A stretch of DNA of 9,896 nucleotides from Hyphomicrobiales bacterium (GTDB lineage Bacteria > Pseudomonadota > Alphaproteobacteria > Rhizobiales > JAJFHR01): NCBI GenBank assembly GCA_021775515.1, contig JAJFHR010000412.1:1-9896 (forward strand). The letters are read 5' to 3'. Every line of letters starts with the position of its first letter. Position 1 is the stretch's first letter. The translations under genes were made by a program, and so were the position numbers. The notes beneath the pieces are model-generated. The model did not search any database. It saw only the letters and a program-made list of their open reading frames with translations, and was not told the DNA's origin. Of this stretch, positions 5,450-9,896 are shown piece after piece.

Positions 5450-6382
5450 ATGCCAAGCCAATCTGCGCCGTGTGACCTTGTGCCCCAACGTTCATTTCAA
5501 GGCCTTATATTGGCTTTGCAGCAATATTGGGCAGATTATGGCTGCGTCATCCTTCAGCCTTATGACATGGAAGTTGGCGCCGGCACGTTTCATCCCGGCA
5601 CCATTCTGCGGGCCATGGGCCCCAAACACTGGAATGCCGCTTACGTTCAGCCCTCAAGGCGGCCCAAAGATGGCCGCTATGGCAACAACCCAAACCGCCT
5701 GCAACATTATTACCAGTTTCAGGTAACACTGAAGCCCTCGCCGAAAGATATTCAGGAGCTCTATCTCAAGAGCCTTTATGCTCTAGGCATAGACCCTGAA
5801 AACCATGACATCAGATTTGTCGAGGATGATTGGGAAAGCCCCACGCTGGGCGCCTGGGGACTTGGCTGGGAAGTCTGGTGCGACGGAATGGAAGTCTCGC
5901 AGTTTACATATTTTCAGCAGGTTTGCGGCCAGGACTGTTCACCCGTCACCGGCGAGTTGACCTATGGGTTGGAACGGCTGGCCATGTACGTCCAGGGCGT
6001 TGATAGTATCTATGATCTTAATTTCAACGGCGCAGAAGGCGACAATCGGGTTTCCTACGGAGATGTTTTTTTGCAGGCCGAACAGGAGTTCTCCCGCTAT
6101 AATTTTGAATATGCAAATACAACAGATCTGACGCGTCATTTTGAAGATGCCGAAAAGGAATGCAAGGCGCTGCTCGAAGCTGGCGACCATGAAGAAATTC
6201 ACCTTTTGGCATTGCCCGCCTATGATCAATGCATCAAGGCAAGCCACGTTTTCAATCTGCTTGATGCGCGCGGCGTTATTTCCGTCACCGAACGCCAATC
6301 CTATATCTTGCGGGTTCGTGATCTTTCCCGGCGATGCGGGCTTGCCTGGATTAAAACCGACGCAGGAGGGGTGAATGCCTAA
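5450..6382 (+). CDS. glyQ: Glycyl-tRNA synthetase alpha subunit
   Basis: This is the catalytic subunit of the bacterial alpha2-beta2 glycyl-tRNA synthetase, which makes glycyl-adenylate and charges tRNA(Gly) in the cytosol. The 310 residues show the family signatures in order: DMEVGAGTFHPGT at 39-51, VQPSRRPKDGRYG at 66-78 and LQHYYQFQV at 84-92 (class II motif 2 region), GLGWEVWCDGMEVSQF at 137-152, TYGLERLAMY at 171-180 (motif 3), and NLLDARGVISVTERQ at 269-283. The length is close to the E. coli protein (about 303). I chose the ATG at 5450, which sits a normal distance before RSFQGLIL; an in-frame TTG at 5372 would add 26 residues with no resemblance to the family. Only a weak AAGAG lies before the ATG. 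The end overlaps glyS by eight bases and carries its ribosome-binding site. Confidence 0.97.
   Translation: MPSQSAPCDLVPQRSFQGLILALQQYWADYGCVILQPYDMEVGAGTFHPGTILRAMGPKHWNAAYVQPSRRPKDGRYGNNPNRLQHYYQFQVTLKPSPKDIQELYLKSLYALGIDPENHDIRFVEDDWESPTLGAWGLGWEVWCDGMEVSQFTYFQQVCGQDCSPVTGELTYGLERLAMYVQGVDSIYDLNFNGAEGDNRVSYGDVFLQAEQEFSRYNFEYANTTDLTRHFEDAEKECKALLEAGDHEEIHLLALPAYDQCIKASHVFNLLDARGVISVTERQSYILRVRDLSRRCGLAWIKTDAGGVNA
6364..6369 (+). promoter_or_regulatory. Shine-Dalgarno of glyS inside the end of glyQ
   Basis: A full AGGAGG is placed five bases before the glyS ATG at 6375 and lies within the last codons of glyQ. With the eight-base overlap of the two genes it supports translational coupling, which would help keep the alpha and beta subunits in equal amounts. 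Confidence 0.85.
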
Positions 6383-8474
6383 CCTTCTGCTGGAACTGTT
6401 TTCCGAAGAAATTCCTGCACGCATGCAATCTCGCGCGGCAGAAGATTTGCAGAAGCTGGTGACCAACGCGCTGGTTGATGCCGGATTGGTTTATGAAAGT
6501 GCCGGGGCCTTTTCAACCCCGCGGCGGTTGACATTGAGTGTTACCGGCATTCCCGCCACCCAGCCTGATACCCGCGATGAACGAAAAGGCCCAAGGGTTG
6601 GTGCACCAGACAAGGCGGTTGAAGGTTTTTTGCGCAGCGCCGGATTAACATCGATTGATCAGGCGGAAATAAAAACCGATGCCAAAAAAGGTGATTTTTA
6701 TATAGCCGTAGTTGAAAGCAAAGGGGAAACTGCAGAGCAGGTCATAGCGGGTATTATTCCCACAATTATCCAGCAATTTCCCTGGCCCAAATCAATGAAA
6801 TGGGGCAGCGGCAACTTGCGCTGGGTCAGACCGCTGCAATCGGTATTATGCCTGTTTGGTGAAGGAGAGGATGCGAAGGTAATTCCCTTTGAAATCGAGG
6901 GCATAATCTCAGGTAATACCACAAGCGGTCATCGTTTCATGGCGCCGGACGAATTTGTGGTGACGGATTTTGAAGATTATGAGGCCAGGCTTGAAAACGC
7001 CCGGGTGGTATTGGAGTCAAAGCGCCGTCAGGAAATCATCCTTCATGAGGCCAAAGAACTGACATTTGCTCTGGGCCTTGAACTGGTTGACGATAAGTCA
7101 CTGCTTCACGAAACAGCCGGACTGGTCGAATGGCCGGTCGTCATGATGGGCTCATTTGACGAGACCTTTCTGGAAGTGCCGCCGGAAGTATTGACCAGCG
7201 CCATGAAATCGCATCAGAAGTGTTTTTCTGTGCGCGATCCTAAAACCACCAAACTTGTCAATAAATTCCTCCTGGTTTCAAACCTTGAGGCCAAAGATGG
7301 CGGCAAGAAGATTGTCTCCGGCAATGAGCGCGTCATCAACGCCCGTTTGAATGACGCCAAGTTTTTTTGGCACCGCGATCTTGACGTCAAACTCGAAGAT
7401 CAAATGGGAAAACTCGATGCGATAATTTTCCACGAGAAACTCGGTTCACAAAGCCAGCGGGTGGCGCGGATTGAGGAATTGGCCAAGAAGCTAGCTCCTC
7501 TTGTTGGCGCTGACCCCGAGCAGACTTATCGTGCCGCAAAACTATGCAAGGCTGATCTGGTCACAGAAATGGTTGGCGAGTTTCCCGAGTTACAAGGCTT
7601 GATGGGACGCTATTACGCCTTAGCTCAAGGTGAGGTCGAAAACATAGCTAAAGCCTGTGAAGATCACTATAAACCGCAAGGCCCCTCGGATGATGTGCCG
7701 GTTGATCCTGTTTCTATCGCTGTTGCCCTAGCGGATAAGCTGGACACTTTGGTAGGTTTCTGGGCCATTAATGAAAAGCCAACCGGCAGCAAAGATCCTT
7801 ACGCCCTGAGGCGTGCAGCACTTGGGGTTATTCGTATCATTCTTGAAAACCAAGCGCGTGTACATCTTGGTGAATTGATTTCCTCGCATCTCGACCTCTA
7901 TCGCAATCAGCCTAATTCGGGGTTGAGCGAAACATTTGACAGTCAGAACCTTGATGCTTTTTTTGCAGATCGGCTGAAGGTTCATCTTCGTGACCGTGGC
8001 ATCGGGCATGATCTTATCGATGCTGTTTTTTCAACTAGCGGTGGCAGTGACCTCGTGGCAACTGTCAAACGCATCGAAGCATTGAGGGAATTCCTCAAAA
8101 CCGAGGACGGAGAAAATCTGCTTGCCGGTTACAAACGCGCAGCAAATATTGTGCGAATAGAGGAAAAAAAGGACGGGCCAAGCATTGAATATTCCGGCGA
8201 AGTTGATAAGAGTTTCTTCGAGCAGGACGAAGAGAAATCTCTACACGCCGAGTTGCAAATGGCAAGAGCCACAGCCGCTAAGGCTTTGAAAACCGAGAAT
8301 TTTTCTGCAGCTATGGCGGCGATGGCCCCATTGCGCGGGCCGGTAGATTTGTTTTTTGAGGCTGTAACGGTAAATGCCGATGATCCGGCCATTCGCCGCA
8401 ACCGGCTGTGTTTGCTCAATCAAATTCGTAAAACTCTCGGTCGCGTTGCCGATTTTTCCAAAATTGAAGGCTAA
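6375..8474 (+). CDS. glyS: Glycyl-tRNA synthetase beta subunit
   Basis: The beta subunit binds tRNA(Gly) and is needed for aminoacylation with GlyQ. The 699-residue product is near the usual length (E. coli about 689) and matches the family along its whole span: LLLELFSEEIPARM at 4-17, STPRRL at 47-52, WGSGNLRWVRP at 143-153, SGHRFM at 184-189, LVEWPV at 250-255, SGNERVINARLNDAKFFW at 315-332, the HD-like helical region KADLVTEMVGEFPELQGLMG at 392-411 and ALADKLDTLVGF at 451-462, and KDPYALRRAALG at 473-484. The C-terminal part (about 580-699) corresponds to the anticodon-binding (DALR-like) region and ends in NQIRKTLGRVADFSKIEG. The ATG at 6375 has an excellent ribosome-binding site. It overlaps glyQ by eight bases, with ppdK 24 bases downstream. 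No frameshift or missing segment was seen. Confidence 0.97.
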   Translation: MPNLLLELFSEEIPARMQSRAAEDLQKLVTNALVDAGLVYESAGAFSTPRRLTLSVTGIPATQPDTRDERKGPRVGAPDKAVEGFLRSAGLTSIDQAEIKTDAKKGDFYIAVVESKGETAEQVIAGIIPTIIQQFPWPKSMKWGSGNLRWVRPLQSVLCLFGEGEDAKVIPFEIEGIISGNTTSGHRFMAPDEFVVTDFEDYEARLENARVVLESKRRQEIILHEAKELTFALGLELVDDKSLLHETAGLVEWPVVMMGSFDETFLEVPPEVLTSAMKSHQKCFSVRDPKTTKLVNKFLLVSNLEAKDGGKKIVSGNERVINARLNDAKFFWHRDLDVKLEDQMGKLDAIIFHEKLGSQSQRVARIEELAKKLAPLVGADPEQTYRAAKLCKADLVTEMVGEFPELQGLMGRYYALAQGEVENIAKACEDHYKPQGPSDDVPVDPVSIAVALADKLDTLVGFWAINEKPTGSKDPYALRRAALGVIRIILENQARVHLGELISSHLDLYRNQPNSGLSETFDSQNLDAFFADRLKVHLRDRGIGHDLIDAVFSTSGGSDLVATVKRIEALREFLKTEDGENLLAGYKRAANIVRIEEKKDGPSIEYSGEVDKSFFEQDEEKSLHAELQMARATAAKALKTENFSAAMAAMAPLRGPVDLFFEAVTVNADDPAIRRNRLCLLNQIRKTLGRVADFSKIEG

Positions 8475-8479
8475 TCTTT

Positions 8480-8485
8480 AGGAGG
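8480..8485 (+). promoter_or_regulatory. Strong Shine-Dalgarno between glyS and ppdK
   Basis: AGGAGG lies 13 bases before the ATG at 8499 and seven bases before an in-frame CTG at 8493. The spacing to the ATG is longer than usual, while that to the CTG is ideal. The short gap with no terminator implies that ppdK is read from the glyS transcript, at least in part. Confidence 0.7.
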
Positions 8486-8498
8486 CAAAAAACTGCCC

Positions 8499-9896
8499 AT
8501 GAGCGATAGTCCCAGTCATACATCCAAGCCCCAAAAGCAGGTTTATACATTTGGTGACGGAGTTGCCGATGGCACCGCAGAAATGCGCGACCTGTTAGGA
8601 GGTAAAGGCGCAAATCTGGCGGAGATGTGTAATCTCGGCCTGCCGGTTCCACCAGGAATGACAATCACCACGGATGTTTGCAACGCCTATAACAATGCCG
8701 GCCAGCAATATCCCGACGGACTGATACGACAGGTTGATGACGGTATCGTGCACATCGGCAAGCTCGTTGGGCTCGGTTTTGGCGACCGTAAAAACCCGTT
8801 GCTGGTGTCGGTGCGCTCAGGTGCCCGCGCTTCGATGCCCGGCATGATGGATACGGTCCTCAATCTTGGTCTAAACGACGAAACAATAGAGGGCCTGGCG
8901 CAAAAATCCGGCGACCGCAGATTTGCCTATGACAGCTACCGCCGTTTTATTCAGATGTATTCTGATGTAGTTCTCGGCATTGATCATTACGAATTTGAAG
9001 ATATTCTCGGCGGCTATAAGGATGCGCTAGGAAAGGAATTAGATACCGAGCTTGAGGCAGACGACTGGCTCAAAATTATCGCGCAATATAAAAAGATTGT
9101 AGAAAACCACCTGGACAGACCTTTCCCACAGGATGTTAATGAGCAGCTTTGGGGGGCAATCGGCGCGGTCTTTGGTTCATGGCAAAATCAACGGGCGGTT
9201 ACGTATCGCAGGTTACACAATATTCCCGATGATTGGGGCACGGCTGTAAATATTCAGGCGATGGTATTTGGCAACATGGGTGAAAACAGCGCCACCGGTG
9301 TGGCTTTTACCCGCAACCCCTCAACCGGCGAAAAAGCCCTCTACGGCGAATTCCTTGTCAATGCTCAAGGCGAAGATGTGGTTGCCGGCATTAGAACGCC
9401 TCAGAACATTACCGAAGCAGCGCGCCAGGAAGCCGGTATGTCTGAGCCATCACTTGAACTATTGATGCCGCCAACTTTCGTAGAGCTTAAATCCATTTAC
9501 GAAAAACTCGAAGGCCATTATCGCGAAATGCAGGATCTGGAATTTACTGTTCAGGAGGGTAAATTATGGATGTTGCAGACCCGCGCAGGCAAGCGCACCA
9601 CCAAAGCGGCACTCAAAATTGCGATCGATATGGTCCGTGAAGGCCTGATCAGCCGCCAGGAGGCTGTCATGCGTGTGGATCCTAATTCCCTCGACCAGTT
9701 GCTTCATCCCACTTTGGACCCCGAAGCACAACGAGAATTGATAGCCACCGGGCTGCCTGCATCGCCAGGGGCTGCCTCGGGCCAAATCGTCTTTAATCCG
9801 GATGACGCAGAAAAGCTGAATGCGCAAGGTCACAGGGTTATCCTAGTGCGCACGGAAACCAGTCCGGAAGATATCCACGGCATGCATGCGGCGCGG
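8499..9896 (+). CDS. ppdK: Pyruvate, phosphate dikinase, N-terminal part (3' end outside window)
   Basis: PPDK interconverts pyruvate, ATP and phosphate with PEP, AMP and pyrophosphate through a swivelling phosphohistidine domain. The frame stays open to the last base, giving 466 of roughly 890 expected residues. Visible landmarks are the ATP-grasp nucleotide-binding motifs VYTFGDG (15-21), LLGGKGANLAEM (32-43, Lys36), SVRSGARASMPGMMDT (104-119, Arg106), GNMGENSATGVAFTRNP (258-274), and YGEFLVNAQGEDVVAGIRTP (282-301, with Glu284 and Gln290), then LWMLQTRAGKRT (356-367). ASPGAASG (421-428) opens the phosphohistidine domain; the frame ends at SPEDIHGMHAAR, just before the expected catalytic TxGGMTSHA motif, which is therefore not seen. 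The PEP/pyruvate-binding barrel is also outside. No frameshift was found. ATG at 8499 is the conventional start; CTG at 8493 is possible. Its role may be gluconeogenic or glycolytic; the sequence does not say which. Confidence 0.96.
   Translation, partial: MSDSPSHTSKPQKQVYTFGDGVADGTAEMRDLLGGKGANLAEMCNLGLPVPPGMTITTDVCNAYNNAGQQYPDGLIRQVDDGIVHIGKLVGLGFGDRKNPLLVSVRSGARASMPGMMDTVLNLGLNDETIEGLAQKSGDRRFAYDSYRRFIQMYSDVVLGIDHYEFEDILGGYKDALGKELDTELEADDWLKIIAQYKKIVENHLDRPFPQDVNEQLWGAIGAVFGSWQNQRAVTYRRLHNIPDDWGTAVNIQAMVFGNMGENSATGVAFTRNPSTGEKALYGEFLVNAQGEDVVAGIRTPQNITEAARQEAGMSEPSLELLMPPTFVELKSIYEKLEGHYREMQDLEFTVQEGKLWMLQTRAGKRTTKAALKIAIDMVREGLISRQEAVMRVDPNSLDQLLHPTLDPEAQRELIATGLPASPGAASGQIVFNPDDAEKLNAQGHRVILVRTETSPEDIHGMHAAR

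Noticed and set aside
5939..6466. 175-residue open frame on the minus strand across the end of glyQ and start of glyS
   Set aside because: It overlaps two conserved synthetase genes and their junction, and its translation shows no family signature; it is a shadow frame.
9268..9465. 65-residue plus-strand frame within the ppdK region
   Set aside because: The ppdK frame is open and conserved through this stretch (GNMGENSATGVAFTRNP and YGEFLVNAQGED), so the alternative frame is a shadow and not a sign of a frameshift.
1..9896. A mobile, defence, CRISPR or biosynthetic system hidden in the window
   Set aside because: All of the window except short gaps is accounted for by conserved housekeeping genes. 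I saw no transposase, integrase, regularly spaced repeats, toxin-antitoxin pair, or composition shift.

Overview
The window reads as a stretch of conserved chromosomal housekeeping genes from an alphaproteobacterium with roughly balanced base composition. The assignment rests on the gene order (TPR protein, ispE, long-chain polyprenyl diphosphate synthase, DUF2007 protein, tRNA1(Val)-type methyltransferase, S49 peptidase, glyQ, glyS, ppdK), on the separate alpha and beta glycyl-tRNA synthetase subunits, and on CTTGAC-type -35 boxes. I cannot name a genus from sequence alone. I see no insertion sequences, CRISPR arrays, tRNA or rRNA genes, phage genes, or islands of odd codon use. Coding density is high, and every gap between genes is under 200 bases.

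Layout. (1) Bases 1-2127, plus strand: the last 400 residues of a tetratricopeptide-repeat protein whose start lies outside the window, followed 48 bases later by ispE of the MEP isoprenoid pathway. (2) Bases 2158-3177, minus strand: a long-chain all-trans polyprenyl diphosphate synthase that ends 30 bases from the end of ispE. The two convergent genes both serve isoprenoid metabolism: IspE leads to IPP/DMAPP, and the synthase chains these into the quinone side chain. (3) Bases 3178-3343: a divergent intergenic region with a good candidate promoter for the synthase. (4) Bases 3344-5299, plus strand: a 70-residue DUF2007 protein overlapping by four bases a tRNA1(Val) adenine-N6-methyltransferase homologue, then an S49 serine peptidase with no visible membrane anchor. 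(5) Bases 5300-5449: a 150-base gap with a candidate promoter for the glycyl-tRNA synthetase genes. (6) Bases 5450-9896, plus strand: glyQ and glyS, overlapping by eight bases, then ppdK, which is cut by the window edge just before its phosphohistidine motif. The 24-base gap from glyS to ppdK suggests a shared transcript.

Together the genes supply isoprenoid precursors and quinone side chains, modify and charge tRNA, degrade peptides, and interconvert pyruvate and PEP. I found no convincing new biological system. The points worth a second look are small: several start codons that depend on regulatory context (a TTG start with a good ribosome-binding site, a possibly leaderless mRNA, an in-frame CTG at better spacing than the ATG), two promoter candidates sharing CTTGACC, two short inverted repeats, and the coupled DUF2007-methyltransferase pair.
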